From Terrimicrobiaceae bacterium (GTDB lineage: Bacteria > Verrucomicrobiota > Verrucomicrobiia > Chthoniobacterales > Terrimicrobiaceae): a stretch of DNA of 64,000 nt. The position numbers were made by a program, and so were the translations under genes. The stretch spans positions 806,001 to 870,000 of the forward strand of contig JAGYIV010000008.1 in NCBI GenBank assembly GCA_018402345.1. Direction: 5' to 3'. This document shows, in pieces, positions 8,387 through 17,422 of this stretch. The notes under the pieces are model-generated. The model worked only from the letters and a program-made list of their open reading frames with translations, was not told the origin of the DNA and made no database searches. Positions within the stretch are counted from its first letter, which is position 1. The number at the start of each line of letters is the position of its first letter.

Positions 8387-9910
8387 ATGTCCAACTCCAA
8401 ACGCCGCGAGACGATCGATGTCATGATCCACTGCCCCGGGTCGCACGGCGTCATCGCCGACCAAATCCACCGGCAGGCCACCGCATTGCACGAACTCGGC
8501 ATCCGCGTGCTCCTCCTCTGCGCGCCTGGGTTCATCCGCACACGGAATGCCGCCTACCCTGTTCTTCCCTGCATGGGGGAGGGCGCCACCGGCAACACCA
8601 CGAACCTCACCAGCCGCAAGCTGAACAAGGCGTTCCAAACCACCCGCAACCAGTTTCGGTTCGCCTGGCATGTGTTCCAAAAACGTCCCACCCTCGTGCT
8701 TTCCGGCAGCCATGTGGATGCCCAGTCCGCCCTCTGGATTTGGCCCCACATCCTCCTGGCGCTCTTCCGCAAGGTCATCTACGCGATGAACCTCCACCTT
8801 CCCGTCCGCGACCACCAACTCGGCCCCAAATGGTGGCAGCACTTCTCCTCTCGCATCGCCTACAAACCCTACCGCATTGCCGTCGCCCACAAGCGCTTCC
8901 CGCCTCCCTCCCCGATCCCAAAATTCATCCGCACAGTGGAGGCTCCCATCGGCCCGGACCCCGTCCTCCACTCCAAGGAAAGTTCCCGTCAAATCCGGAA
9001 AAGTTGGATGGCTCCTCGCGGCTGCAAGGTTTTCCTCGCCTTCGGCAGCGTTCGAAACCACAAAAACCTCGACCTCTCGATCCGAGCACTTCTCGACAAC
9101 CCCAAAGCCCATCTGGTGATCCTCGGCACCGTGTCCTCCCACCGCGACCGCCCGCTCAAATACTACCAAATGCTTGCCGACGACCTCGGCGTCTCGAAAC
9201 GCGTCTTCATCTCCGATGAATTTGTCTCCGAGGAAAAGCGGGTCGCTTACTTCGCAGCGGCCGATTTCATTTTGATGACCTACTCGTCATCCTACCACTC
9301 GCAGTCGGGCACGCTCTCCACCGCAGCCCAGGCCCGCCGCCTCGTTCTGGCATCGAGCGGCACCAGCCCCATGCGCGATCTCGTCGAGCATTTCGGCCTG
9401 GGGCTCTATGTCCCGCCGGATTCCAGCGATGCCGTTGCGGACGGCATGGCCACCCTCCTCCACAGCGAGCTTCCAGAGCCCGAGTGGGACGCCTTTCTCG
9501 AATACGCGACTTGGGAAACAAATGTGTCCAGACTCCTGGAAGCGGCCGGCGACTATGTCCAAGGCGCTAAAACACACACCCGCCAATTCGAGGGACTCGA
9601 GCACGAAGCCATGCCCGTGCCGCCGCTTCTCAGTGCGCGCGATTTGCTCCCGGCCTCCACCCGCGCCCGCCGCTCCGCCGTAAAAAAGGCACCAACCCCC
9701 AGGAAACCCGCTAAACCCGGCGCCGGCCGCAAGAAAAAGGCGGAACCCGCCGAACCCCCAAAACGCCGCGCCACCACCCGCCGCAAAAAAACCGCTCCCT
9801 CCACAGAACCCGTGCTGGAACAACCGGCTCCTCGCAAGCGACGCCCCTACACACGGCGCAAAAAGGCCACGGCCGCTGCATCCCTCCCGCTAAAGGACGT
9901 TGCGGCATAG
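8387..9910 (+). CDS. glycosyltransferase (GT4-like) with histone-like basic C-terminal tail
   Basis: A 507-residue protein. Residues 1-420 are a GT-B type glycosyltransferase: GSHGVIADQIHRQATALHEL near the N terminus, then FLAFGSVRNHKNLDLSI, and a C-terminal sugar-nucleotide domain with FISDEFVSEEKRVAYFAAADF and STAAQARRLVLASS. The final 80 residues are unlike any transferase: rich in Lys, Arg, Pro and Ala, with two TRRKK motifs and RKRRPYTRRKK, reminiscent of histone H1-like or AT-hook tails. The frame is open upstream to 8198, but ATG 8387 fits the domain start. Donor and acceptor are unknown. The neighbours are unrelated transport genes. Confidence 0.8.
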   Translation: MSNSKRRETIDVMIHCPGSHGVIADQIHRQATALHELGIRVLLLCAPGFIRTRNAAYPVLPCMGEGATGNTTNLTSRKLNKAFQTTRNQFRFAWHVFQKRPTLVLSGSHVDAQSALWIWPHILLALFRKVIYAMNLHLPVRDHQLGPKWWQHFSSRIAYKPYRIAVAHKRFPPPSPIPKFIRTVEAPIGPDPVLHSKESSRQIRKSWMAPRGCKVFLAFGSVRNHKNLDLSIRALLDNPKAHLVILGTVSSHRDRPLKYYQMLADDLGVSKRVFISDEFVSEEKRVAYFAAADFILMTYSSSYHSQSGTLSTAAQARRLVLASSGTSPMRDLVEHFGLGLYVPPDSSDAVADGMATLLHSELPEPEWDAFLEYATWETNVSRLLEAAGDYVQGAKTHTRQFEGLEHEAMPVPPLLSARDLLPASTRARRSAVKKAPTPRKPAKPGAGRKKKAEPAEPPKRRATTRRKKTAPSTEPVLEQPAPRKRRPYTRRKKATAAASLPLKDVAA

Positions 9911-9970
9911 TCGCTCCACGCCTCCCGATCGCATGGCCATAGGAACCTCGACGCCCACCACCGCAGCACG

Positions 9971-10888
9971 ATGAGCGGCCACTGGTTCTCCTTCAGCCTC
10001 CCCGATTTTTCCTACTCGTTCCTGAGCATTCTCTTCGAGGGCATCCCCTTCATTCTTTTCGGGACGCTGCTCTCGGGCCTCATCGACCAGTTCCTCCCGG
10101 CCCGCGTCATGACGCGCCTCATCCCCCGCCGTCCGGCCGTGGGCATCTGCGTCAGCGCCCTGCTGGGCCTTGTCTTTCCCATGTGCGAATGCGGCATCGT
10201 CCCGGTCATCCGCCGCCTTGTCGCCAAGGGTCTGCCAGTCTCCAACGCCGTGGCCTACATGCTCGCAGCACCGATCGTGAATCCCATCACCGCCATCAGC
10301 ACCTACGCCGCATTTCGCGGTCAGGGACCCGAGGAATTCACCGCACTCCGCCTCGGCCTCGGCGCTTTTGTCGCAGCCATCGCTGGCTTCGCCGTCCTCA
10401 ACCTCCCCATCCGCGCGGTCTTGAAAAAATCCGTCCTCGACCAATGCGGCCATGCCCACGACGCGCCTCGCCACGAACCCCTGCCTCGCCGCCTCGCCGC
10501 CGCCATGCACGCGGGCACCCGCGATTTTCTCGATGTCACCGTCTACTTCGTGCTCGGCGTGGCCGTTGCCTCCGTCTTCGGCACCGCTATCAACCAGGAA
10601 ATCTTCCTCCCACTCGCCCTCAATGAACTCCTCGCCGTGCCGTCCATGATGACCCTTGCGGCCATCCTCTCGCTGTGCAGCTCCTCGGACGCCTTCATCG
10701 CCGCGACCTTTGTCAGCTTCCCGGCGGTTGCGAAACTCGCGTTCATGGTGTTCGGTCCCATGATCGATTTGAAACTCCTGTTCGTCTACAACATGGTCTT
10801 CACCCGCCGCTTCGTCGCCGGCCTCGCCGTGGGCCTCTTCATTCTCATCGGCCTCCTCTCGCTCCGGCTGGGTATCGTCTTTCCATGA
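9971..10888 (+). CDS. YraQ-like permease (UPF0718/DUF318 family)
   Basis: A 305-residue integral membrane protein with about eight helices in two halves. It shows the family motif PMCECGIVPVIRRLVAKGLP, then YMLAAPIVNPITAISTYAA in the first half and SLCSSSDAFIAATF in the second. Members resemble ArsP/YraQ/YcgR permeases implicated in efflux of metalloids or other small thiophilic substrates; the Cys pair in the first half fits a thiol- or metal-binding role. Its stop overlaps the start of the next gene (ATGA at 10885), and these two families are almost always found together, so they probably form one complex. Confidence 0.88.
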   Translation: MSGHWFSFSLPDFSYSFLSILFEGIPFILFGTLLSGLIDQFLPARVMTRLIPRRPAVGICVSALLGLVFPMCECGIVPVIRRLVAKGLPVSNAVAYMLAAPIVNPITAISTYAAFRGQGPEEFTALRLGLGAFVAAIAGFAVLNLPIRAVLKKSVLDQCGHAHDAPRHEPLPRRLAAAMHAGTRDFLDVTVYFVLGVAVASVFGTAINQEIFLPLALNELLAVPSMMTLAAILSLCSSSDAFIAATFVSFPAVAKLAFMVFGPMIDLKLLFVYNMVFTRRFVAGLAVGLFILIGLLSLRLGIVFP

Positions 10889-11697
10889 GCGCACGCCTCA
10901 ACCGACTGGCCATTCCCGCCATTCTCCTCCTCTGGGGCGCGGTCATCCTCCACTTCTGCCTCAGCGGCCGCATCGTCTCCTACCTCCACCCCTCCTTCCA
11001 ATGGCTCGCCCTTGCCGCCGGGATTGTGCTCACGCTTCTCGCCGCCACGGTGTTTTTTATTCCCGAACACCACTGCTGCGAAAACAGCTGCGGCTCCCAC
11101 GACCACCACTCCCTTGGCCTCGCCTCCATCGCCGTGCTCGTCGTGCCCCTCCTTGCCACCGCCTCGATCTCCCAAGACCACTTCAGCGCGTCGACCGTTC
11201 TCAACCGCGGAGTGGTCGACCATATCGACGACCTTCCCGCATTCTCCCCAGCACTCGATCCGGCCCTCCCGAGGCACGACGGCACCGTTGGCGAGGGGAC
11301 TATGATGGACCCCGCCCTCTACCTCCAAACCAACGCCGAGGGCCGCATCGTCGCCGAAACCGTCGACCTCATGTATGCCGCGACGGACGAAATAATGCGC
11401 GCGGATTTCGACGCACGTGAGGTCGAAGTCGTCGGCCAACTCGTTCCCGCCCGCACCGACAACCCAGCCGACAACCGCTTCCACCTCGTCCGGCTCTTCG
11501 TCATGTGCTGCGCTGCTGATGCTCGCCCTGCGGGAATCGTTGTGGAAACAAGCGGGCCGGTGGATTTCGGAGAATCCAGCTGGGTCAAAGTCATCGGCCT
11601 CGCCACCTTTCCCGTCGAAAACGGCCGCCACAAGGCCGTCCTGCGGGCTGACCGGGTTGTCCCAACCGAACCGCCCCGGGAATCATTCATTTATTAG
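10885..11697 (+). CDS. TIGR03943/YcgQ-like membrane protein, permease partner
   Basis: A 270-residue protein with two to four N-terminal membrane helices, a His/Cys-rich loop (EHHCCENSCGSHDHH, about 60-75) and a soluble C-terminal domain. The latter has FDAREVEVVGQLVP, RLFVMCCAADARPAG and WVKVIGLATF, matching the conserved OB-like domain of TIGR03943. Start at ATG 10885 overlaps the stop of the upstream permease gene, giving translational coupling. The His/Cys cluster suggests metal binding. Together with the permease it probably forms a two-component transporter of unknown substrate. Confidence 0.85.
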   Translation: MSARLNRLAIPAILLLWGAVILHFCLSGRIVSYLHPSFQWLALAAGIVLTLLAATVFFIPEHHCCENSCGSHDHHSLGLASIAVLVVPLLATASISQDHFSASTVLNRGVVDHIDDLPAFSPALDPALPRHDGTVGEGTMMDPALYLQTNAEGRIVAETVDLMYAATDEIMRADFDAREVEVVGQLVPARTDNPADNRFHLVRLFVMCCAADARPAGIVVETSGPVDFGESSWVKVIGLATFPVENGRHKAVLRADRVVPTEPPRESFIY

Positions 11698-11704
11698 ACA
11701 ACCC

Positions 11705-12847
11705 ATGAAACACCTCCTGCCACTCGTCTGCGCCACCCTCGCGCTTGTCCCAAGCCTCCACGCCGAAATGCGCGGCGCCTGGATCGCCAGCGTCCACAAC
11801 ATCAACTTCCCCTCGAAACCCGGCCTCTCCGAATCCGCCCAAAAAGCCGAGGCCGTTCGCCTCCTCGACACCGCCAAGGCCGCAGGCCTCGACTCGGTCC
11901 TCCTGCAAGTCCGCCCCGAGGGCGACGCCCTCTACGAGTCGCGCCTCGAACCTTGGAGCAGATACCTCACCGGCGTCCAAGGCCGCTCCCCGGGCTACGA
12001 CCCTCTGGCGTTTTTCATCTCCCAGGCGAAATCCCGCGGCCTCTCCGTGCATGCGTGGATCAACCCCTACCGCGCCGCCGCCAATGCCACCCACACCCGC
12101 GCCCAGAACCACATCTCCCGCCGCCTCCCCCACTTCACCTACAAGATCGGCAACGTGCTCTGGATGGATCCCGGCGCCCCGGAAGTCCGCCGCCACATCA
12201 ACGACGTCGTCCGCGACCTCGTCACCCGCTACGACATCGCCGGCGTCCACATGGACGACTATTTCTACCCCTACCCGACACCGAAGGGCGGCCTCCCGAA
12301 ATTCCCCGACGACAAAACCCACGCCGCCCACATCAAAGCCGGCGGCTCACTTTCCAAAGCGAACTGGCGCCGCCACAACGTCAACACCCTCATCAAGGAA
12401 ATCAATCATACCATCCGATCGGTCCGCCCGAATGTGAAATTCGGCGTCAGCCCCTTCGGCATCTACACCAAAGGCTCGCCGCCGGATGTCAAAGCGGGCG
12501 TCGATCAATACAACGACCTCTTCTCCGACCCTCTCGCATGGATGAAGGAAGGCTGGGTCGACTACCTCGCTCCGCAACTCTATTGGCCGGATGCCGGACC
12601 GCAGAGCTTCTCATCACTCCTTCGTTGGTGGCGCCACCCGCAAGTCAACCCCCGCGGCATCCCGATCCTCCCGGGCATCGCCCTCGACCGCATGACCTCC
12701 CACGGCTGGGACCGCCGCGAGATCGACCGCCAACTCGCCATCGAAAAATCCACTACTCCCCGCACCTCCGGCGGGTTTCTCCTTTGGAATATCGACCCTC
12801 TCGCCAAAAACACCAAAGGCGTTCTCAACTCCATCCGCTCGTATTGA
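11705..12847 (+). CDS. glycosyl-hydrolase-like 10 (GHL10, YngK-type) secreted protein
   Basis: A 380-residue protein with a 19-residue signal peptide ending LHAEMRGAWIAS. It has the full GHL10/DUF187 pattern: EMRGAWIASVHNINFPSKPG at the mature N terminus, SVLLQVRPEGDALYES, LSVHAWINPYRA, GVHMDDYFYPYP (carrying likely catalytic Asp residues), and KFGVSPFGIY. The last part has YLAPQLYWPDAG and GGFLLWNID, closing a TIM barrel. Family members are putative glycosidases acting on cell-wall or exopolysaccharide glycans. It begins 7 bp after the preceding stop but is functionally unrelated; ATG 11705 was chosen because it starts the signal peptide. Confidence 0.88.
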   Translation: MKHLLPLVCATLALVPSLHAEMRGAWIASVHNINFPSKPGLSESAQKAEAVRLLDTAKAAGLDSVLLQVRPEGDALYESRLEPWSRYLTGVQGRSPGYDPLAFFISQAKSRGLSVHAWINPYRAAANATHTRAQNHISRRLPHFTYKIGNVLWMDPGAPEVRRHINDVVRDLVTRYDIAGVHMDDYFYPYPTPKGGLPKFPDDKTHAAHIKAGGSLSKANWRRHNVNTLIKEINHTIRSVRPNVKFGVSPFGIYTKGSPPDVKAGVDQYNDLFSDPLAWMKEGWVDYLAPQLYWPDAGPQSFSSLLRWWRHPQVNPRGIPILPGIALDRMTSHGWDRREIDRQLAIEKSTTPRTSGGFLLWNIDPLAKNTKGVLNSIRSY

Positions 12848-12925
12848 CCACCACGCAATTCCATGTCTTGACCCCGCAAGACAGCGCGTGACATCATCCG
12901 CGGTCAGTAAAAACCCTGCCTTATT

Positions 12926-13378
12926 GTGGATACCAAAGAAATACGCACACTCATCGACCTCATGAAGAAAAACGGCGTCGCCGTTTTCAAAATGGAACGC
13001 GAAGGGTTCAAAATCACCCTCAAGACCTCCGAAGCCACCGGCCAGATCCGTGTCAGCCAACCGTTGCTGGCCCCCGTCGCCGATCACGCTCCACATGCCC
13101 TTGCCGCCGGGCCCGCAGCCCCTGTCGCACCTCCGGTTGCAGCCGGGCCCGAAATCAAATCCCCCATGGTCGGCACCTTCTACGCCGCCTCCTCCCCAGA
13201 GACCGCTCCGTTCGTCAGCGTCGGCCAGGAAGTCACCCCCGATACCGTCGTCTGCATCATCGAAGCCATGAAGGTCATGAACGAAGTCAAGGCCGAGACC
13301 TCCGGCGTCATCGCCGAGATTTGCGCGGAAAACGGCAAACCCGTCCAATTCGGACAGGCACTCTTCCGCCTCAAATAA
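12926..13378 (+). CDS. accB: biotin carboxyl carrier protein of acetyl-CoA carboxylase
   Basis: A 150-residue BCCP. The N-terminal helix region ([20 protein letters not shown]) is typical of AccB, followed by an Ala/Pro linker (about 50-75) and the biotinyl domain with EAMKVMNE; Lys116 is the biotinylation site. It carries the carboxyl group from biotin carboxylase to the carboxyltransferase in the first step of fatty-acid synthesis. The start is a GTG at 12926. accC follows 20 bp downstream, the usual operon; accA and accD are not in the window. Confidence 0.95.
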   Translation: MDTKEIRTLIDLMKKNGVAVFKMEREGFKITLKTSEATGQIRVSQPLLAPVADHAPHALAAGPAAPVAPPVAAGPEIKSPMVGTFYAASSPETAPFVSVGQEVTPDTVVCIIEAMKVMNEVKAETSGVIAEICAENGKPVQFGQALFRLK

Positions 13379-13398
13379 CACCCGGGCCTCCCCGCTCC

Positions 13399-14760
13399 AT
13401 GTTCAAAAAAATCCTCATCGCCAACCGCGGGGAGATCGCCCTTCGCATCATCCGCGCCTGCAAGGAACTGGGCATCCAGTCCGTTGCCATCTACTCCGAG
13501 CCCGACATCGACAGCCTCCATGTCCAGTTCGCCGACGAAGCCATCTGCATCGGCCCCGCAAACAGCTCCGAAAGCTACCTCAAAATCGACCGCATCATCA
13601 GCGCCGCCGAGATCGCCGACGCCGACGCCATCCACCCGGGCTACGGCTTCCTTGCCGAGAACGCCCACTTCGCCGAGGTCTGCGCCTCCTGCAATATCAA
13701 GTTCATCGGCCCCACCCCCGAAGCCATCCGGCTCATGGGCGACAAAAATTCCGCCCGCGACTGCGCCCGCAAGGCCGGCGTGCCAATCTCCCCGGGCAGC
13801 GACGGCATCGTCGATTCCGAACAGGAAGCCCTTAAAATCGCCCGCAAAATCGGCTTCCCCGTCATGATCAAAGCTGTCGCCGGTGGCGGCGGGCGCGGCA
13901 TGCGCATCGCCAGCAACGAAGGAAGCCTCGTCCAAGGCTACCACGCCGCCCGCATGGAAGCCGACAAAGCCTTCGGCAACGGCGCCGTCTACATCGAGAA
14001 ATTCATCGTCAACCCCCACCATATCGAATTCCAAGTCTTCGGCGACCAACACGGCCGCATCGTCCACCTCGGCGAACGCGACTGCTCCCTCCAACGCCGC
14101 AACCAGAAAATCGTCGAGGAATGCCCCTCCCCGCTCATGTCCCCCGAACTCCGCGAAAAAATGGGCGCCGCCTCGATCAAACTTTGCGAGACCGTCGGCT
14201 ATCAAAACGCCGGAACTATCGAATACCTCGTGGATGACGACGGGAATTTCTACTTCATGGAAATGAACACCCGCATCCAGGTCGAGCACCCCATCACCGA
14301 GGAGGTCTACGGCTGCGATCTCGTAAAACAACAAATCCAAGTCGCCGCCGGCGAACACCTTGACAGCCACGTCGTCAATGCCACCCCCCGCGGCCACGCG
14401 ATCGAATGCCGCGTCAATGCCGAAGATCCCGAGAAAAATTTCATGCCTTGCCCAGGCCAAATCGGACTCTACTACGCCCCCGGTGGCCGCGGCGTCCGCA
14501 TCGACTCCCACGCCTACGCCGGCTACCCCATTCCTCCGAACTACGACTCGATGATCGCCAAGGTCATCGCCACCGCCTCCAGCCGCACCGCCTGCATCCA
14601 CCGCATGTCCCGCGCCCTCAACGAATACATGATCACCGACGTCAAGACGACCATCCCCTTCCAGCTCGCGATCATGCACAACGACCACTTCCGCATGGGC
14701 AAATACCACACCGGCTTCGTGGAACAACTCCTCCGCGACGGCGTCCCACTCATGCGGTAG
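13399..14760 (+). CDS. accC: acetyl-CoA carboxylase, biotin carboxylase subunit
   Basis: A 453-residue enzyme that carboxylates biotin on BCCP using ATP and bicarbonate. It begins [18 protein letters not shown] and shows the carbamoyl-phosphate-synthetase-type ATP-grasp features: [17 protein letters not shown], the glycine-rich loop [46 protein letters not shown] and [17 protein letters not shown]. Length matches the family. It lies directly behind accB. No obvious terminator follows on the plus strand; the next gene is convergent. Confidence 0.96.
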   Translation: MFKKILIANRGEIALRIIRACKELGIQSVAIYSEPDIDSLHVQFADEAICIGPANSSESYLKIDRIISAAEIADADAIHPGYGFLAENAHFAEVCASCNIKFIGPTPEAIRLMGDKNSARDCARKAGVPISPGSDGIVDSEQEALKIARKIGFPVMIKAVAGGGGRGMRIASNEGSLVQGYHAARMEADKAFGNGAVYIEKFIVNPHHIEFQVFGDQHGRIVHLGERDCSLQRRNQKIVEECPSPLMSPELREKMGAASIKLCETVGYQNAGTIEYLVDDDGNFYFMEMNTRIQVEHPITEEVYGCDLVKQQIQVAAGEHLDSHVVNATPRGHAIECRVNAEDPEKNFMPCPGQIGLYYAPGGRGVRIDSHAYAGYPIPPNYDSMIAKVIATASSRTACIHRMSRALNEYMITDVKTTIPFQLAIMHNDHFRMGKYHTGFVEQLLRDGVPLMR

Positions 14761-14867
14761 TTCCGCCGTCCAATTCACATTCCCCGGCCACACGCCCGGA
14801 AGTGCGACCTGGCGCCCCCCCCGCTACCAAACAACACTCCGAAAAGACGGGATTTTTTGTAACCTGC

Positions 14868-14896
14868 TAAAAAAAAGGAGCCCCGAAGGGCTCCTT
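14868..14896 (-). terminator. rho-independent terminator of the HU gene
   Basis: A perfect 9-bp stem (AAGGAGCCC, loop CGAA, GGGCTCCTT) at 14875-14896. On the minus strand it is followed by a run of eight T residues (complement of 14869-14876). It lies about 60 bp after the stop of the HU-family gene. Confidence 0.9.
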
Positions 14897-14955
14897 GAGC
14901 ACCCCCGCCGGAAGAATCTCCTCCGGCGACGGGATGCCACATCGACTGTGACCGC

Positions 14956-15270
14956 TTACGCCTTGTTGCGAAGCTCCTCCGTGCGGAGAAGAACCTTCTG
15001 GCGCATGATTTTGCCAGACTTGAACTTCACGATCGCACGCGCGGGAATTTCCACCTCGTTCTGAGGCGCCTTCGGATTGCGGCCCACACGGGGCTTCGTG
15101 AGACGCACTTCGAACACACCAAAGTTCCGAAGCTCCACATCACTCCCGGTCGCCAACGCATCGGTGATGCCGTCGAGGGTCAACTGGATCACGCTGAAAA
15201 CCTCCTGCTGTGTCAGGCCGGTTTTGTCGCTGATGGAAAGGACGAGGTCGCGTTTTGTAAGATTAGCCAT
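14956..15270 (-). CDS. HU/IHF-family DNA-binding protein
   Basis: A 104-residue nucleoid-associated protein. The N-terminal helices (LTKRDLVLSISDKTGLTQQEV) and the beta-arm with the conserved RNP tip (PRVGRNPKAPQNEVEIPARA) identify the HU/IHF family; the body ends with VKFKSGKIMRQKV plus a short extension. It bends and compacts DNA as a dimer. The start ATG at 15270 has no Shine-Dalgarno sequence; the leader is A/C-rich. A strong terminator follows the gene, so it is probably a monocistronic, highly expressed unit. Confidence 0.94.
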   Translation of the reverse strand: MANLTKRDLVLSISDKTGLTQQEVFSVIQLTLDGITDALATGSDVELRNFGVFEVRLTKPRVGRNPKAPQNEVEIPARAIVKFKSGKIMRQKVLLRTEELRNKA

Positions 15271-15303
15271 TTTCTATATGTTGTTTTGTTGTTGGTTGGT
15301 TTC
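15271..15303 (-). promoter_or_regulatory. A/C-rich leader without Shine-Dalgarno
   Basis: Directly before the HU start, the minus strand reads ACCAACCAACAACAAAACA and then a short AT stretch to ATG. No AGGAGG-like sequence is present. A closely similar ACC/CAA-rich leader precedes the PstS-like gene at 42946. An unstructured A/C-rich leader could allow initiation through ribosomal protein S1. Confidence 0.5.
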
Positions 15304-15340
15304 GTTCTGGTCGGGGAAAAGTCGATCTCCTCACTCTCCC

Positions 15341-15607
15341 CTACTGCGGCGGAGGATAATACACAGCGCCTGGTTGAGGAGCCGCATATCCCTGCGGATA
15401 CATCCCCTGCGGCGGGAGCACATATCCGGCCGGCGGTTGCGGTTGCTGGTGCTGCCTCATCCACTCCGCCTCGATCAAATCTTCAACCAGTTGCGAAATT
15501 GATCGCCGCCTCTTCACAGACAGCTCGTCCGCATAGGCGCGAATCTCGGGATGCATGGTCAAATTCAACTTCCCTCGCAGGGGCAGGCCGGATGGTTTTC
15601 TTGGCAT
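15341..15607 (-). CDS. small ribbon-helix-helix-like protein with Pro/Gln/Tyr tail
   Basis: An 88-residue protein. The N-terminal basic segment (MPRKPSGLPLRGKLNLTM) leads into a probable ribbon-helix-helix: one beta strand (KLNLTM) and two helices (HPEIRAYADELSVKRRR, SISQLVEDLIEAEWMRQ). The last 35 residues are low complexity (Pro, Gln, Tyr, Gly), with the repeats PPQGMYPQGYAAPQPG. It is probably a DNA-binding protein; the role of the tail is unknown. It lies upstream of the HU gene on the same strand and diverges from tpsB with about 170 bp between starts, so it could regulate the secretion locus; that is only a positional inference. Confidence 0.6.
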   Translation of the reverse strand: MPRKPSGLPLRGKLNLTMHPEIRAYADELSVKRRRSISQLVEDLIEAEWMRQHQQPQPPAGYVLPPQGMYPQGYAAPQPGAVYYPPPQ

Positions 15608-15776
15608 GAACGACTTATCTACGGAGTCCAGTGGTTTATTGCAATTTTTTTTTTGCCCTTCCCCTCCGCAAGCATCAAAAAACCACGCCGTTTTCGAGCT
15701 TTTAGAAGGTTACAATTTCTTAACAAAAGTCTTTTTGAGCCACAGTCCGACTTCCCGTCGAATCCCGGCCCTTTGC

Positions 15777-17411
15777 ATGTTTGGAGCAGGCCAAAAATCG
15801 CGCAGAATTAACTCCGCCAACCGGGCACTCGCCCTCGCGGCCGCACTCGCGTTATGCCACGCCGGAAGTGACGCCCGCGCCGCATTCGAGGAGCCGCCAC
15901 CCTTTGTCGACGCCCCGGCCAACGACACCTTTCTAATCCGCGAATACCGCATCTCCGGCTCCAGCACCCTTCCGCGCGACGAGGTGGACAAAGCCGTCTA
16001 CAATTTCCTCGGACCCGGCCGCACGCCGGTTGATGTCGAAAACGCCCGCACCGCCCTCGAGGCCGCCTACCACGAAGCGGGCTTCCAAACCGTCTCCGTC
16101 TCCATCCCACCTCAAAGCGTGACCTCGGGCGTCATCGTCCTCCGCGTCTCCGAAGCCCCCATCGGCCGCCTCCGCGTCAAGGGTTCGCGCTTTTTCGATA
16201 TCGAAAAAATCAAAAAAATGGCCCCCTCCCTCGCCGAGGGATCCATCCCGAACTTCAACGACGTCCAACGCGACATTCTCGCCCTCAACCAAAACGGCGA
16301 CCTCCAAGTCACACCCTCGCTCGCTCCAGGTGCCGCCCCGGGCACGGTGGATGTCGAACTCTCCGTCAAAGACAAGTTCCCGCTCCACGGCTCGGTGGAA
16401 CTCAACAACCGCTACAGCCCAAACACCACCCCCCTCCGCCTCGATACCGCCCTCCGCTACGACAACCTCTGGCAACTCGGCCACACCATCGGCGCCGCTT
16501 TCCAGATCGCCCCCCAACGCCCGAGCGACGCCCTCGTGTTCTCCGGCTACTACATCGCCCGCACCGAGGCCATCGACTGGGCCTCCCTCATGCTCCAGGC
16601 CACCCGCCAAAACAGCGAGGTCTCGACCCTCGGTGGCACCGACTCGCTCGGAAACGGCGAAATCTACGGCGGCCGCTTCCTCTTCAACCTCCCCTCGAAA
16701 ACCGGCTTCTTCCACTCGGCCAGCATGGGTATGGATTACAAGGACTTCGCCCAAGACCTCGTTGTGGGCGACCAAACCATCTCCTCCCCTCTCCAATACT
16801 GGCCCTTCAGCATCAACTACAACGCCAGTTCAATCGGGAAACACTACGAGACCGGACTCACCGGCGGCGTCACCTTCTCGTTCCGCGGCACCGGCGAACA
16901 GGAGGCCATCGACTTCGACAACCGCCGCTACAACGCCACTGCGAACTTCTTCTACTTCCGCGGCGGCGTCGACCACACCCAGAACCTCCCCTGGGACTTC
17001 CAACTCCTCGCCGCCGTCCAAGGCCAGGCAACCGCGAACCCGCTTGTGGACACCGAACAATTCAGCCTCGGCGGACTCAATACCGTCCGCGGCTACCTCG
17101 AATCCACCGTCGTCGGTGACAATGCCATCGCCGGCACCCTCCAATTCCAAACCCCCTCCCTCCTGAGCCGCCTCCCCGAAGGCAACGAATGGCGCTTCTT
17201 CGCCTTCATCGACGCCGGCTACGCCTCCCTCAACGACCCCCTCCCTGAACAGGAATCCACCTTCACCCTCTGGAGCTACGGGTTCGGCACGAGCATCCGC
17301 CTCGTCGGCCACCTCAACGGCGAATTCCTCATCGGAATTCCTCAGATCACCCAGGAACCAGTCACCGCGGGATCCCCGCTCTTCACCTTCCGCATCTCTG
17401 CGGAACTCTGA
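15777..17411 (+). CDS. TpsB-type outer-membrane transporter (ShlB/FhaC/HecB family)
   Basis: A 544-residue Omp85-superfamily protein of two-partner secretion. A signal peptide (about 1-34, ALALAAALALCHAGSDARA) is followed by POTRA domains (about 45-215, with REYRISGSSTLPRDEVDKAV and VLRVSEAPIGRLRVKG) and a 16-strand beta barrel. The barrel has SLGGLNTVRGYLES, the conserved VRGY of the lid loop L6, and ends with FTFRISAEL with an aromatic/hydrophobic C-terminal strand. The start at ATG 15777 gives the signal peptide; the frame extends upstream to 15555. The cognate TpsA is encoded about 7 kb downstream. It is intact, unlike most genes after it. Confidence 0.9.
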   Translation: MFGAGQKSRRINSANRALALAAALALCHAGSDARAAFEEPPPFVDAPANDTFLIREYRISGSSTLPRDEVDKAVYNFLGPGRTPVDVENARTALEAAYHEAGFQTVSVSIPPQSVTSGVIVLRVSEAPIGRLRVKGSRFFDIEKIKKMAPSLAEGSIPNFNDVQRDILALNQNGDLQVTPSLAPGAAPGTVDVELSVKDKFPLHGSVELNNRYSPNTTPLRLDTALRYDNLWQLGHTIGAAFQIAPQRPSDALVFSGYYIARTEAIDWASLMLQATRQNSEVSTLGGTDSLGNGEIYGGRFLFNLPSKTGFFHSASMGMDYKDFAQDLVVGDQTISSPLQYWPFSINYNASSIGKHYETGLTGGVTFSFRGTGEQEAIDFDNRRYNATANFFYFRGGVDHTQNLPWDFQLLAAVQGQATANPLVDTEQFSLGGLNTVRGYLESTVVGDNAIAGTLQFQTPSLLSRLPEGNEWRFFAFIDAGYASLNDPLPEQESTFTLWSYGFGTSIRLVGHLNGEFLIGIPQITQEPVTAGSPLFTFRISAEL

Positions 17412-17422
17412 ACCACACTTCG

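Noticed and set aside
9890-10894. Minus-strand frame of 334 residues opposite the YraQ-like permease
   Set aside because: Highly charged antisense shadow; the plus strand encodes a clear permease.
13180-14793. Long minus-strand frame of 537 residues opposite accC
   Set aside because: Antisense shadow of accB/accC, with low-complexity Asp/Gly/Val composition.
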